From Dolomedes plantarius (lineage: Eukaryota > Arthropoda > Arachnida > Araneae > Dolomedidae), in assembly GCA_907164885.2 (NCBI GenBank), contig OU015498.1, positions 125,146,727 to 125,210,726 of the forward strand: DNA of 64,000 nucleotides. The letters are read 5' to 3'. Under the pieces are notes generated by a model. It made no database searches. It was not told where the DNA came from and saw nothing but the letters and a program-made list of their open reading frames with translations. Below, in pieces: positions 23,250 through 35,864 of the stretch. The position numbers and the translations under genes were made by a program. Positions within the stretch are counted from its first letter, which is position 1. Each line of letters begins with the position of its first letter.

Positions 23250-24410
23250 TTCAAAAAGTATAGTTGAATTGCTAGGAAAAAGTTTCAAATTTCATAAATC
23301 GTTGATGGCAATTGGATGTGACGGTACTGCTGTAAAGACAGGACAGAAAAACGGTGTCATTGTACTATTGGAAAAATATCTTAATCGACCGGTACAGTGG
23401 TTTGTGTGCCTACTACATGCAAATGAATTATCACTAAGTCATCTTTTCACCAGCCTCGATGGTACCACGACAGGTCCAAACAGTTTTTCAGGAAACATTG
23501 GAAAAAGGCTTGAAAAGTTCCTAGAATATAAATGGTGACCTTTGAAGCTATAAGTTCAGAATTGCCGGATGTTAACGCTGAATTATTAAGCACCAATCAC
23601 AAATATTTATATGAAATGTGCTGATCTATTTCTTGTGGCACAATCACGCCTAGCCTAGCTAACAGTGATCCAGGAAAGCTAGCACATTCCCGACGGCTCA
23701 CTTGTGCAAACAGGATTCTTCGTTTATAAGTGGGATCAACGAAACCAACGGTCAACCTGAAAGAATTTGTCAATTTTATTATGAAAGTATACGCACCAAC
23801 TTGGTTTGACATCAAGACTAAACCATCTTGTAAATATGAGCCTATCCGCGTTTTTAATATGGTTAGAAGATTTTCGTATATTCAAAACGAGCTGAAGAGC
23901 ATTCTATTAAAAACTATTCAACGAAATTCATTCTTTGCACACCCAGAAAATTTGTTGCTAGCTATGTTACAAAACGAAGAGTTATATATAAGACAACTAG
24001 CTCTTCGAAGAATATTAAAAGCAAGATAACAGACCAAAGGCAGAAAAGTACGCGAGTTTCAACTTCCTGAACTTCAGATCGGATCATCATATTATTACGA
24101 TTTGATAAATTGGTGGTAAGAAATATTACAGAACTACCAACAACAATGAAATACAGTGATACAGAAATAAAGACTATGATTTCTTCAGGAGAATAGTTTC
24201 CTGTATTTTGAGAAGTTCCTTAGTCACACGCAGGCAGTATAACGGTGTATAAAGCTAGTAAGTGAGGCTGAATTATCTGTTTGTGGCTCAGAGGTAAGAG
24301 ACAGTTATATCAGAACCAAGATAAAATCAAAGCAAGACTTGCCACCTTTTGAGACAAAATCTCAATATTTTCACGAAAAAGAAAGTCCAAAAAACTTCTG
24401 AAAAGGAGAC
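23250..24410 (+). pseudogene. Decayed gene of an uncharacterised transposon protein family
   Basis: Two open pieces (23269-23538 and 23730-24029) and the frames between and after them read as one broken protein. The first contains IGCDGTAVKTG, WFVCLLHANELSLSHL and GPNSFSGNIGK. The second contains MVRRFSYIQNE, QRNSFFAHPENLLLAML and LALRRILKAR. Beyond the second stop, REFQLPELQIGSSYYYDLIN and fragments such as SDTEIKTMISSGE, ELSVCGSE and DLPPFETK continue through frameshifts and stops. I recall similar uncharacterised proteins in arthropods and cnidarians, but no biochemical role is known to me. Its place between terminal inverted repeats suggests a transposase or accessory protein; that is inference. 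Confidence 0.6.
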
Positions 24411-24691
24411 TTAAACATTATTAAGAATGAGTATATTGCTTAAATGCTTTTTAATATAATATATTTAATTAGCATAAGAAATAAAATTAAATAAAAATAT
24501 ATAATTGAGTTTTATTACCACGTTTTTAAATGTCACCTTTTTATACAATTTGGAAAAATTCGATTCTAGTGCGCCACCTGAAGATAGAATCAAAGCAGGT
24601 TGAAATTTTGCACTTTTGCATTTTGGGCCATGGATCAATGATTGATGACACAGGAAAGAAAATAATAATAATTTTTTTTTCGCTCCACCCT

Positions 24692-24706
24692 AATACATAC
24701 ACACAT

Positions 24707-24738
<32 letters not shown>

Positions 24739-24740
24739 GA
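24692..24740. repeat. (CA)n/(TA)n microsatellite
   Basis: CA units run into TA units immediately right of the unclassified transposon. Frames on both strands here are repeat artefacts. Confidence 0.9.
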
Positions 24741-25792
24741 ATGAGCTATAGATTATAGGCATTCAAATAAAGTGAAAAATGTAATCAAATACGAAATGTC
24801 CCGACAGAATAATTATGGAAATAGAAATAGTTAGTGTTACATAAAAGCGGTCAAAACTACATGAAGGACAAACTTAGAAATAAACTAAAATGATAATAAT
24901 AATTCCCCCCCCCCCAAAAAAAAAATACAATAAATCTGCAAACGAATAAAATGAAACAGCATGCAACTTCTATATAGTTGTAGGTAGGATATGCGTTTGT
25001 ATATAAAATAATTTATCAGACAGAAATGGCTTATGACCTTTTTACTGAAAAAATATCTGTATTTAATATAATATCTTATCGATTCATATTTCGTATAGAA
25101 CCAAAACTTTTGTATGAGATATTTTCCTCAGTGTATTAAAAAATACCCTCATCTTCGAAATAAATCAATTCTTCTAAAATTAATTTTCAAAGTGTCATGT
25201 CGCATGATGAATGACTTAGATTTCTCTTTCGGAAGGAATTCTATATCTGTTCTATTTCACATCAGTTGGAAGAATGTATCTTTCAAATACAACAAACCTT
25301 TTAAAGAAATATTAGACTTTTACGTTGTATTCAGTTGCTGTAGAAGTATAACAAATCACTGACTATATATACATTCTTCTATATGTATATTTTTCTACAG
25401 AAAAGGAAAAAACTTATCAGAGGTAAAAAAATAGGCTTTTCGTGTAACAAGATGCATGAAGTATTTGGTAACAAAGTTTGGTGCTTTCAATATGAGTGTT
25501 TGTTGTATATCTTGTAAAAATAGTAAGTGAAATATATTTCTTGCTACCATTGCGCTAAGGATATACAAAGTATATCATATTTATCGGCTTTTAACAATAA
25601 TTTTAAGTTCACTGATTTCCAGTTCCTGAAAAATTTGCTCTCTACTTTTTGTTTACTTGGGGAGAGCACAGGACCCGGTGCCTGGTCCGCCATCTTGTAT
25701 TTTTCTGCTGTTTGTCCACGTTTTGGCGCTTTTTATTAGCTTCTCACTCTGACGATAATTATTACGTTCTGTTAAACAACGCTAGCATTTTT
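24741..25792. other. AT-rich intergenic sequence
   Basis: Contains a poly-C/poly-A tract at 24904-24925. No gene recognised. Confidence 0.5.
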
Positions 25793-26190
25793 TATTTAAT
25801 TACATACCGGAGTACTACAATGTAGACAATTTCACATGCTTTAGTCTACATAATCTGGTTTAATTATTACTTACTTTTCAAAAGAAGTTTAAAGGAAAAC
25901 AATTTTAATAATGCAAACAATTTCAAAGTCAGCCTCACAAAACTGATTTTCTAATACATAATATTTATTTTTATTTAATTACATACAGAAATACGATAAT
26001 GTAAGAACTTTCACATGCTGTTGTCTATACTATAATCTGGCTTAATTATTACTTAATTTTCAAAATTAATTTAAAAATGAACAAATAATGTAAACAATTT
26101 TAATAATGCAAACAATTTCAATGTCCGGCTTACAAAACTGATTTTCTAATATATAATTTTTATTTCTATTTAATTACATACCGAAATACT
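25793..26190. repeat. Diverged tandem duplication, unit about 190-215 bp
   Basis: The block starting TTTATTTAATTACATACCGG at about 25792 and containing CAAACAATTTCAAAGTC and CAAAACTGATTTTCTAATA is repeated from about 25972 with indels and substitutions. A third start (TATTTAATTACATACCGAAA) appears at 26168. It is non-coding. Confidence 0.75.
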
Positions 26191-27744
26191 CCCTCCATTT
26201 ACTTTTATCCACGATTTCATGATTTTGATATAAAATTTGAAGTGTCAAAGTCCGTTTAGTTCCCGACATGAGATTCAAGCGTAAATGCCTCGAAATCTGG
26301 AATTCCTAATCGAGTAATTATATTCCTGTAAGTTACTTTGAGACTTGTCTCCCTTTATAAATTCGAAGCATTAATAATTACCTCGCGGTTCAAGCCATTT
26401 GTGGAAAATGTATAAAATTTGGCGTTGGTATATTGAGACTCAGTCATATATTTATTTTTTTTTAAGAATGATTGCATTAAACGAATGATTCAATCAACAG
26501 ATAAGACTGTATTCTTTTCATTTTTACTTTGTTATTATCTGACTAACGACAATCATTGAATACGAAAGAGAAAGAAACATTTTGTAGGAACTAGACAAGA
26601 ATGAGGCGAGGGATTGCATTTTTGCCGATTGAAAGCGGTAACTTAATTACACGTATCCAGAGAACAATAATATCTGCTCTCTATTATTTTTCGTTTTCCG
26701 CTAATTTATCTCCTTCATATTATTTCGGAAAGCATAGGGAATTCTTTATTCTTATTTAGGTAATGGCATGAAAGGCATTTCTCCCTCTATGCATGCTCGA
26801 ATAATGAGATTTACGAGGCATCGAATGCGTGTAATAATGTTAAACTGCTGTAAATACTGATTTGGCTAGTCTTGCGGACTCTGGTGTATATCAAGGACTT
26901 CCAAGTATTACAATCAGTATTTATTCGTTGCCATTCGCGAACGGTAAAGACTCTGTTGCCGTGTTGTGGGGTTTGTAGTTGTATTAAGGCTAGACGAAAT
27001 TTATTAAATTTGTATTAAATTATGGAAAGACATAATTTTTTTCCAAATTAATACATTTATGCTATGATAACGAATTCTCTTTCGTGTTTGGTTTCGATAA
27101 TACATGTGTTAATATAAGCAAAATATGCAAATATAGTTAGCACATTTGTTACGTTTACATTGGTAATTTATTTAGCGCTTTAAGCTAAGCGCTCATATAG
27201 TCCCTAATATTCTGTACCAAAAGACGTAATATATTCTTTATGTAATCTCATGTTGTCACAGAATAGAAATATTTTCTAGACATATATAGTATTAAGCAAG
27301 GTTATGTTCGAATTTCCATGTAAAGGGGACATAAAAATAATAATATTAATAACTAGTCACTAAACGGTTTATGAGTGATCTATAACTGATTGCTTGCAAG
27401 CAATATTCTATCAAGCATGCACACTAAGATATTACAGAAAATTGTAATACACTAAATGAAATGTGACCATGCTGTTAGAAAAGCGCTAACATTTATTTGT
27501 AATGACTTCAGGATATTTACTAACTCTTTACTTAAGGATGAGTATCAAAGAGATGTGTAATAGTTAAGAGTCTATTCAAAACCCTGTCCTGTGGTTGAGT
27601 CCCTTATAGCTTAAATGTAATAACTGTTAGTGATCTCGCCAGAGCGGTAACGTTTGTATTATAAAAATGTGTGTATATGTTTCACACAATTTAAAGTGTA
27701 TTTTTTGTCACTACGAAGCTGAAGTGTTAAAATGTAAATTTCTA
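26191..27744. other. AT-rich intergenic sequence
   Basis: No gene or bounded repeat seen. The short frame from 27667 runs into the Helitron and is incidental. Confidence 0.5.
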
Positions 27745-28525
27745 CTAGCTGAATACCCGCGCTTCACTACGAAGTACGTTCAAATTAAATACGACTGTCA
27801 ATGCATGCAATTAATGGAAAAAAATATTTATAATAAATACAACAGTCAATGTATGCAATTAATGCAAAATAAAAACAAAAAAATATATTTATAAAAAATC
27901 GTTAAGTATATTTTTATAGATAAAATAATGCAGAAGAAAATATTCAAATTAAATACAATGATCAGTGTGTGAAATTAATTTGTATGTTTAATATCCATAA
28001 AACATACTAATTTGAAAAAACTTCCATCTCAATTAGTCTAGTGTTTAAATTTTATTTTTACCGTATTTTAACTTTTTTTTTGGTCACTTTATTCCGTTGT
28101 TATGCACGTGACGCAAAATTAATTTAAAGTATCACAAAAAGAAAAGAAACCAAGTGATCAGCCTTTAATAAATTAAATTCTAAAAATTAATCTTTAAAAA
28201 TTCACCAAAAATCAGAAAATGAAAGTAAAAATTCGAAAAAGAATTCATTTTAAAGAAATTTTTATGATCTTTCTTGTGATATAAATTTTATAATAATCAA
28301 ATTATTATTTTAAATAATATCAAATTATTATTATTTTAAATAATGTTACAAAAACAGCTTAAAAATTTAATTAAAAAAATCCAAGAAGAATTTTTCAAAT
28401 ATATTTCTTAGTGCACCCATACACTGTATGAAGAATCTCCGTGGAAAATTTCAGCTCTTTTGGTCCAGCGGTTTGGTGTGTGCGTTGTTTGTCAGTAGGT
28501 TACGGAACTATTTTATATAAATAGA
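27745..28525 (-). mobile_element. Non-autonomous Helitron-like element (copy H4)
   Basis: Minus strand: starts TCTATTTATATAAAATAGTT followed by CCGTAACCTACTGAC, and ends GCGCGGGTATTCAGCTAG. It lies between A (27744) and T (28526). The 781-bp element shares its ends and a block of about 450 bp with H5 (40834-42683), and the block also with H2. It contains no coding sequence. A short imperfect repeat with ATGCAATTAATG lies near its 3' end (27800-27870). Confidence 0.85.
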
Positions 28526-28685
28526 TTAATCACCATTCCTGACTCTCACTAACTGCCTAATACAGGCCATTTATTTCGACTCTTGCAGCATTCTTCTCTT
28601 TTTGACCATTTAATTACTTCAAGTTCTTAGTATAATTTCAGCCTGTTTTTGGCTCTCTCCCCGCTAACCTGAACCACTTCTGCTC
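28526..28685. other. Spacer
   Basis: Short stretch between H4 and a SINE; nothing recognised. Confidence 0.4.
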
Positions 28686-29005
28686 TAGGGCCGAAAGCAG
28701 CTTCGGCTTATGGCACCGAGGTGGCTTGGTTCGAATATCGACAAGCTCCATTAAATTCCTTCATGCCTAGGCCGGATATGGGAACATTGAATCCGTAGAC
28801 CCGAAAGTCCTATGTAGTCAGATAGGGTAGGAGAAGGTACGATCCCTAGCTGTCATCCTTGGGTGTGCTCTGTCAAATTTGAGATTGAACCTGGCTAAAG
28901 TTGAACTCCGACTCTTGTGGTGCCATTGTAAACCGGAGCCGAATCCTCCAGCCCTCAAGCCTATAAGGACCTGGTCTGGAATGCTTAGGTAACAACAACA
29001 AGAAC
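28686..29005 (+). mobile_element. tRNA-derived SINE, family A
   Basis: A tRNA-like head with a B-box-like GGTTCGAATATC leads into the family A body (TCATGCCTAGGCCGGATATG) and ends in an AAC/AAG tail (28991-29005). The 3' part (ACTCCGACTCTTGTGGT, CCAGCC) resembles that of family B SINEs at 32425-32796 and 60556-60766, so the families appear to share a tail region behind different heads. Confidence 0.7.
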
Positions 29006-32000
29006 ACTTCTACTCTTCTCGGTTTTCCGATGGGTCTGGACTGGGTGCTAGTGCTAGTTACCTTTTGCAGTCTACCCTCGTCGACGGAGAACTCGCCCAG
29101 ATGGCCTTGTTTGACGCCCTGGAGTCACATTAGAAGTACCAAACATATGTAGAACACGACAACTGAAAGATATAGGCCTAGAAGAATTGCAAATTTCCTC
29201 GCTATCTCTATTGAAAAATTTATATCATTTTAGATTATCGAATAAAGACAGAACGTTCATTTAAAATTGTAGTGGGAAAATTTGCATCTGAAATTTGCTT
29301 AGGAAATTTATCTTTGTTAGAACTAGAGAGATATACGTGATGTATCCAATTTTTTGGTCTAAAATGCATGAATTTTTTAGAGCATTGATAAACCATAACA
29401 ATTTTTTCATGCCAAATTTTTATAATAATGGAAAGTTTCCTCAACAGAGAAATAATCATCTCTATTAAACCATAGATTATGTCCCTGACTAGCGAGCTTT
29501 ACCAAACTGTCACTAAATATCGAGTAACCACAGAAAGCGGTATGCATGTTTTATTAAATTTCACTAAAGAGCGACAAAATACGTTTGCAGAAGTATTTAA
29601 AACACAAATAAGAAATTTATATACCTGTTCATGGGTAAATGTAATACAAAATATATTATTTATTCAACACTTGAATTTATAATCAATCACCGTAAGAAGT
29701 TCTTATCTTTTCAGCTCATCTACCAAAAAGAAAAGTTTATCGCCCCATTTGACAGATCAAATCTTGACAATTGAGACATATAAAAATCGCTGGTTCAGCT
29801 AAACTACTGATTGATGTTGTGGTTTTTAGATGGAGATAATAACATAATAACGAAGACGGGGGTCGTACTTTTTCAAAGGAGATAATGAGGAAAATGACAA
29901 GCCACGAAATCTCGATAATTCAGTCTCTGAACTGTATTACAATGCATATCAGATTCGGGAATTTTAAACTCTTTGATGAGCAAATGCTATGTTTTCTGAA
30001 GTTGGCCTTTAGCAGATACATAAGTATTACAAACAATGGAACACAAAGACAGTTAATTTGGGGACTGATTCGTAATCAGTTTGATGATACTGTAAAATGG
30101 AAAGAGAAAATTCATATTTTTGACAAAGTTGTTTATTTTGCAAAGCTTTCTTTAGTAAGTAATCAAAACTTGGCAAAGAAGATCAACATTTCAGATAAGA
30201 TATCATCAGAACTTAAGATATCACTTATGATATCATCAGAAAATAAATCACTTTTTTCCTTGAACAGGCGTAAGATTACTTTGAAACAGAGATTTACTCT
30301 TCATCGATCCTTATATTAAATTCCCAATATTTCGATCGATTCCCCCATTAATGACAGGAAAGATATCAACTGTAACAGAAAAATTAAATTTTTACTTTGT
30401 TCATCTACCGTAAATAAAAGGTGGAAAAAGTTGTAGCCGAAGACAAATAATTTCGCTAACCGTCTTTTTTATATCTAATATAAAAAGCTATATTCTTTCA
30501 TTGTTACCTTAAGTTTTTTTTTAAATTTCAGGTTTTCAACTGATTGAAAATTGGAAAACATCACATGATATGACATTTTCTAGCTTAAAAGTTTTCCAAT
30601 CTCTGTATTTTATAACTTTTAAAGTCCAAATGTTATTATCTTTCTTTAACATTATTAGTAAGGCTTCCAAATGTACTGTAAACAATTTTATCTCGTAGAA
30701 TAATATCACCGTCGCAAAGAAGTTTAAAAAACAATGCTGATACTTCCCAACATAATAGAAAAATCTTTTACAGTTCAGTTGAAAATTATGACTGGAAGAA
30801 CATCTATAGTTATCTTTCTATGTCTCTAGCGACAAAGGTCTTATATGCGAGTAAGATATTTTAGCTAGCGTAAAAGGTCCTACTGGTCACCAATACAAAT
30901 AATGCTGATTAGTTGGTTGGTTGAGCTCTGGTGTCATCTTTTGCAACACGAAGTCTAATTTTATAGGATCTACAATTTAAAGCCGATTTCGAAAGGCTTC
31001 AAGCATCCATTTCAAGAGATTGTCCCGTACCCACAAACTTTGGTACCGAATGCCGTGCTTTAATTTCAGTATGACGAAAGGGACTCAGGCATAATAAGTA
31101 GTTTACCTTTTGCTCTTAAGTAATAATATTAATATTCAATGCCCCCGTAACATCAATACCTCAGCTGTAAACTGCGGAGAAAATGAGTCTCAAACAACAA
31201 ATAGGCATATATCTGCCTCCTCAAGTAGAGAGCCTCCCTATTTAGAGAGCGTAAAATCTGTTTGAGGGGTCTTCAATAGTAAGCATTTGATTGAATATTC
31301 TATCAAATCGATATCATCACTTAGTTTCTCCCTTCTTTTACAATGAATGCTTATGGCTACGATTGATCTATTTGTGATAATAGCTTCTTGAGAATAAATT
31401 TCTGAGATACCCAAGCACATTTTGCGACAGAAGATCTTTCATAATGGGAAGATGGCCAGGGATTTGACTTATTGGACTCGAAAAGTGCCAAATAAACATA
31501 ATTAGCTGATCTTATGTATGAATATTCGGCTTCTATGGGTTGTTTCGAAGAAGCGGTTCACTTGTTGGACTTTTTGGCACAGCTGCTGAACTTTGGCACT
31601 CTACCTTTGGAAGGACATCGGGTGTGGGGTAGAGAGACATTCCAACTTCAGTTATCGACAAGTCTAGTAGTTGAAAATGCCTGAGGAACAAATCTAGCTG
31701 TTAGACTATCGGAGGCACGAGACAATCTTTGTATCGGATATAGTTGACATATCAATATTTTTTCGTTATATTCAGATGTTATCTCTAGCATGAACCAAAT
31801 ATTTCCCTTTGTCGAGTGAGATAATAAAAATCTACGTGCTGACTTTCCATACATTTTACGTATTTGAAAATAATAACTTTCGAGTAAAGGTGGTATAGTT
31901 TATAAATCAATGTTTGGCATTTCGAGTGGGGGAATTTAATCGACTTTTTCCCCTTCACTGTAAAGTATTTTTATGGTGTAAAATTGTTGTCATTTTTGTG

Positions 32001-32424
32001 AAATATTTTTGCTCGCTGAAAAAAGAATTAGAATTTGAAAAGATGAATGGTCAAAAGTCTTTTGTAGGGTGAAAATCGAATTTTTGTATCTCGGAGTGGA
32101 AAATAGCTGAAATTTGTTGACGCAAAAAGTCAGAGTTCATGTGAATATGAGAAATATTCTGAGGATAAATATCTCGTGTTATGTTCGTAACTTCCAGTTT
32201 TTTAATAAAAAATTCACGATTTTGATGATAAATTTTGCAACCTTTATTTCAGAAGCGATATGAAGAATAAGGTATAAAGTTCTTATATTGGGCATTATAC
32301 ATTCCTTTTACGAGGAGTCTTCCATATTAGGATATGTATATAAGTATGTACAAAGAATTTTCTGTTGAGAATCGATCTCATAACAAACGTTTGCAACTAT
32401 TGTTACGAACTGACGCGATTTCAT
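29006..32424. other. Long stretch without recognised genes
   Basis: A 144-residue frame (29885-30319, plus, starting with ATG) and several shorter ones have no recognisable domain. The 144-residue frame contains a local duplication (AAGATATCATCAGAA near 30196 and ATGATATCATCAGAAA near 30228), and its composition is that expected of AT-rich noise. I cannot exclude exons of a host gene, but nothing supports one. Confidence 0.4.
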
Positions 32425-32796
32425 GATAAAGGAGTTCTTGTTATTGTTGCTAATGCCCCCTGGTTGGAGGTTCCATTCACCAGGTCCTAATAGGCTATTG
32501 AGCTGAAAGGGGCAGCTTCTGATTTGAATTAGAACCACGAGGGTCAGAGTCAGACTTGGCTAAATGACCGGTCCAGTAATGTTGAGCCGAGTCAAATAAC
32601 GAGACCGGAACACTTGACCCCGCACCTCCAGAGGTAAATTTGAGAACTTGGAGGACATCGCAGCCCCGACCTATTTTACGTGCCCTGGCCACCATTAGTG
32701 AGCACGGTGGTGGATTTGTAGCGACGAGCATCGAACCAGGGACGTTCAGATCACTGGCCTGCTGCTCTTGCCAACTGGGCCACCACACCCTGGGGG
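32425..32796 (-). mobile_element. tRNA-derived SINE, family B, nearly full length
   Basis: On the minus strand it begins with a clear tRNA-like head: GTGGCCCAGTTGGCAAGAGC (A-box region) and CTGGTTCGATGCTCG (B-box region). The body contains GACCGGTCATTTAGCCAAGT, ACTCTGACCCTCGTGGTTC and TTCAGCTCAATAGCC, and it ends in an AAC/AAT/AAG tail near 32430. It matches the truncated plus-strand copy at 60556-60766. Confidence 0.8.
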
Positions 32797-33441
32797 GGGA
32801 GGGGTAAAAACGGTAAGAGATTTTTGACAACTAACACTCTCTCAGGTTAATCTTAAAAGAGCACTTTCCCCCAAGAGCTTTGGAGTATGTCAATATGCTG
32901 TTTGATAGCAACGGTATTACCATACTGATTAAACTAATCTGAGTACATCAGAAAACTTAAAATACTAACATGAAACATAAAAGGAAAGATATATTCATTG
33001 TGTTGCATTACTTCCTAAATATTAGTTTGGTTTTTAGGACTTCAGTTTAAGTACTAAAAGTTCTCCTCGACAATGGGGGGGGGCACTTGTGAATGAACAC
33101 ATTCACACATAATCTACGAAAATCATTGGTTTCTTTCAATTGGGGCACAGTATAAATAAAACCGTACCACCCCCCGGTGCCGCCTCAATTTTGACCGAGC
33201 ACCCCCCAAAACGACAACTAGGGGCAGGATTTCTTCTCTCCCCGTCATAGGTACTGATGCAATGTTTGGATCTTATAAATAATTATCATAATTATCAAAC
33301 TTAGATAATATAGTGGATATTAACTTCAGATTCGAGCCACGTACTGAATAATGCAGGCGCAGCATCAGGTACACTTAAACAACAACACTTTATGTAATGT
33401 CAATGGGTTTTAAGAAGCAACAATTAAACACATTCAATATA
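32797..33441. other. Intergenic sequence with G- and C-homopolymer patches
   Basis: Runs of G at 33075-33083 and C-rich patches around 33167-33215 occur, without a recognisable gene or element boundary. Confidence 0.4.
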
Positions 33442-34968
33442 CACTGGTGTAAGAAATTAAGAGAATTTGCAGACTTGGTCGATTATCTCTAGAACTACTG
33501 TACCGATTTTAATGAAATTCGATATAGATATACATTGATACAATACAAAACAAATAACCATTCAATAATTGTAATACACACGTATGATCGTGCGTAACAC
33601 TCGTTGGAGTCGGAAGGTATGAAACAGCGATTGCATAATAAACAAAAAAATGGGTTAATAGATGGTGTTATTTTGCAGCAATCGGTTAATTTCAAATTGT
33701 AACAGTAAAAATGATTAACCACCAACGTTTAGATGATGGAATGAGGTGTTGAATTGTGGGGAGGCTAGAAGCAGGCCAATCTCAAGTCCAAATTTGTTGA
33801 GAGTTCAATTTAACGCCCAGCGTCGTGTGTAACTTATGGAAACAGTTCCATGATACCGGATCCATCGAGAGAAAGCCTGGGAAAGGTCGTCCAATAACCA
33901 CAATGGACAGAGAAGATCGCCATTTGTCGATTATAGCGAGGCGTAACATGAGTGATCTCAGCTTCTCAGCTCTCTCGTGACTTGTATGCAGCCACAGGAA
34001 CCCGTGTATCAAGGGTAACTGTTTCCAAAAGACTTCATGAGAGAGGGTTGTTTGCAAGAAGACCTGGTGTTTGCGTCCCGCTCACTTCTACGATTAGGAG
34101 AATCCCTTTATCATGGTGCAGAGAGCATAGAGATTGGAGTATGGATCAATGGGCGACCGTTCTCTTCACTGATGAGTCCCGGTTCAGCCTAAACACCGAT
34201 TCTCGCCGTACGTTCATATGGAGAGAACCAGGGACCCGCTACCTACCCTCCAATGTCCGCGAAATCGACCATTATGGCGAAGGAGGTTTAATGGTCTGGG
34301 CAGGCATCATGTTGGATGGCCGCACACCTCTCCATGTCTTTGAAAGAGGCACTGTGACTGGTGTGAGGTATAGGGATGAGGTCTTGGAGCTCTATGTTCG
34401 CCTTTTCAGGGGTGCAGTTGGACCTGAGTTCATTTTAATGGACGATAACGTGAGGCCACATAGAGCTCTTCTGGTAGACGAATTTCTAGAGAGTGAGGAT
34501 ATTCGCCGGGTGGATTGGCCAGCCAGATCTCCAGACCTTAACCCTATAGAGCATGTCTGGGACGCTAAGGGGTGGGCAATTGCAACTCGCAACCCCCCTC
34601 CGAGAACCATCCAGGGAATTAAAACAGCGTTGCTGAACGAGTGGGACCAATTGCCAGAGGAAATGATAAACTGTCTTATTTCAAGTATGAAATCACGCTA
34701 CGAAACCTGTATATCTGTAAGAGAGGACCATACACCCTATTAACCCATCTATTAACCCATTTTTTTGTTTATTCTGCAACAGCTGTTTCATGCCTTCCGA
34801 TTCCAACAAGTGTTACGCACGATCATGCGTGTGTATTACAATTATTGAATGGTTATTTGTTTTGTATTGTATCAATATATGTACATATCAAATTTCATTA
34901 AAATCGGTACAATAGTTCTAGAGATAATCGACCAAGTCTGCAAATTTTCCTTATTTCTTACACCAGTG
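33442..34968 (+). mobile_element. Tc1-like transposon with long terminal inverted repeats
   Basis: The ends CACTGGTGTAAGAAAT are followed by roughly 225 bp of near-identical inverted sequence (33442-33667 and about 34743-34968), much longer than the about 30 bp of the other two Tc1 copies here. TA lies on each side (33440-33441, 34969-34970). Total length is 1527 bp. The transposase frame is on the plus strand. Confidence 0.9.
33732..34743 (+). pseudogene. Tc1-like transposase, two stops and one frameshift near the amino end
   Basis: The carboxyl 263 codons (33952-34743) are fully open and hold the whole catalytic domain: LFTDESRF (first Asp), LMDDNVRPHRA (second Asp) and PDLNPIEHVWD (Glu). 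By my count 34 residues separate the last two, as in typical Tc1 enzymes. The DNA-binding part lies upstream in another phase (starting DDGMRC) and has TGA stops at 33750-33752 and 33798-33800, each where Arg (CGA) would fit. A frameshift of one base near 33940-33952 joins the two phases. The open frame alone has no ATG at its start (it begins at a GTG) and lacks the helix-turn-helix, so it should not be functional. Confidence 0.9.
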
Positions 34969-35274
34969 TAACTTATATCGCTTTACATTCATGGTGAGAG
35001 AGAGGAAAGGGATACGCGTACTCACAAATTGATTATTGATTCGTGTCCGTTGATTCATGCGTTCTGTTCGACTGCCTTATAGCTACTGATGGAACTCCAT
35101 TTTCTGTGAGCTTGTGCAAGTCCAAACAGGTCAAAAACCAGTTTGGCGTGGTCTCCCGTCGCTAAACCTACTCAGGGCCACAGCGTGCGGCGCTTAATCA
35201 CTGTTTACTTCAAATCGAAAATGTGCCAGTACGGTCCCTAAGACTACCATTCCCCCTAGTTGGTGACCGGCCAT
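34969..35274. other. Intergenic sequence
   Basis: Moderately GC-rich near 35100-35270 without a recognised feature; it may belong to the adjacent SINE or another repeat. Confidence 0.35.
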
Positions 35275-35465
35275 AGGGTGATCGGGGTATATTATATAGG
35301 GTGGTAGGTCACCCTCATAGGAGGACTTTCCAGTCTACTGATTTAACTTGCCCATATCCGGCCTAGACACGAAGGTATTTAATGGCGTTCGTCGAGATTT
35401 TAACCTAGCGCCCCCCAGTTCAAAGCTTAACGCGCTACCACTAGTCTACCTTGGGCCCTGTATTC
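35275..35465 (-). mobile_element. tRNA-derived SINE, family A, 3'-truncated
   Basis: Minus strand: GTAGACTAGTGGTAGCGCG (A-box region), a B-box-like GGTTAAAATCTCGAC, then TTAAATACCTTCGTGTCTAG and GGATATGGGCAAGTTAAATC. It matches the head and early body of the 36530-36850 copy. The 3' half and AAC tail are absent. Confidence 0.65.
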
Positions 35466-35670
35466 AAAGTGTCAACATCAAAAAGTGAAAAGACAACTAA
35501 AAAATCGTGTGCAATTTATAAAAAGGACTGTCGCGTTTAGTAAAATTAAACTTAAAATGACTTATAGCATGGGAATAAGAAAAGACTTCCACATCACTAT
35601 TTCGTTGAACAGTCTAGTTCTGTTTATAGCAAAAAAGTGTAAACCGATATCGGAACCAAACTGGTAAAAC

Positions 35671-35730
35671 TATGACATGTTTAACTCCATTGAGTCTTGG
35701 TATGACATGTTTAGCTCCATTGAGTCTTGT
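35671..35730. repeat. Tandem duplication of a 30-bp unit
   Basis: TATGACATGTTTAACTCCAT plus TGAGTCTTGG (35671-35700) is repeated immediately (35701-35730) with two mismatches. Confidence 0.9.
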
Positions 35731-35864
35731 ACAACGAAAACTATATGAATGATCATGCAAGTGTATTCAATTTTTTATAACTATTGTTTGACGAAAAAGT
35801 ATTGAAATACGCTTTTCTTACATTGCTTACCGTCACAAGCTTTTAAGCTGATGTCGCTCATATC

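Larger units (their letters stand above)
21411..24691 (+). mobile_element. Unclassified DNA transposon with uncharacterised protein
   Basis: The left end AGGGTGGGGCGAAAAA and inverted right end AGGGTGGAGCGAAAAA form terminal inverted repeats of about 16 bases. Both flanks are TA/CA microsatellite, so the element probably landed in the repeat. The target duplication is unclear: TATATATA on the left against AATACATA on the right matches 6 of 8. The 3281-bp interior holds a decayed plus-strand protein (23250-24400) and a nested MITE. I cannot assign it to a named superfamily. Confidence 0.65.

Noticed and set aside
25793..26190. CRISPR-like or satellite array
   Set aside because: Only two to three diverged copies of a long unit; no short regular repeats with unique spacers, and the genome is eukaryotic.
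29885..30319. 144-residue ATG-initiated frame as a real gene
   Set aside because: No recognisable domain, amino acid composition typical of AT-rich noise, local internal duplication, and no splice or promoter context that I can support. Left as unassigned.
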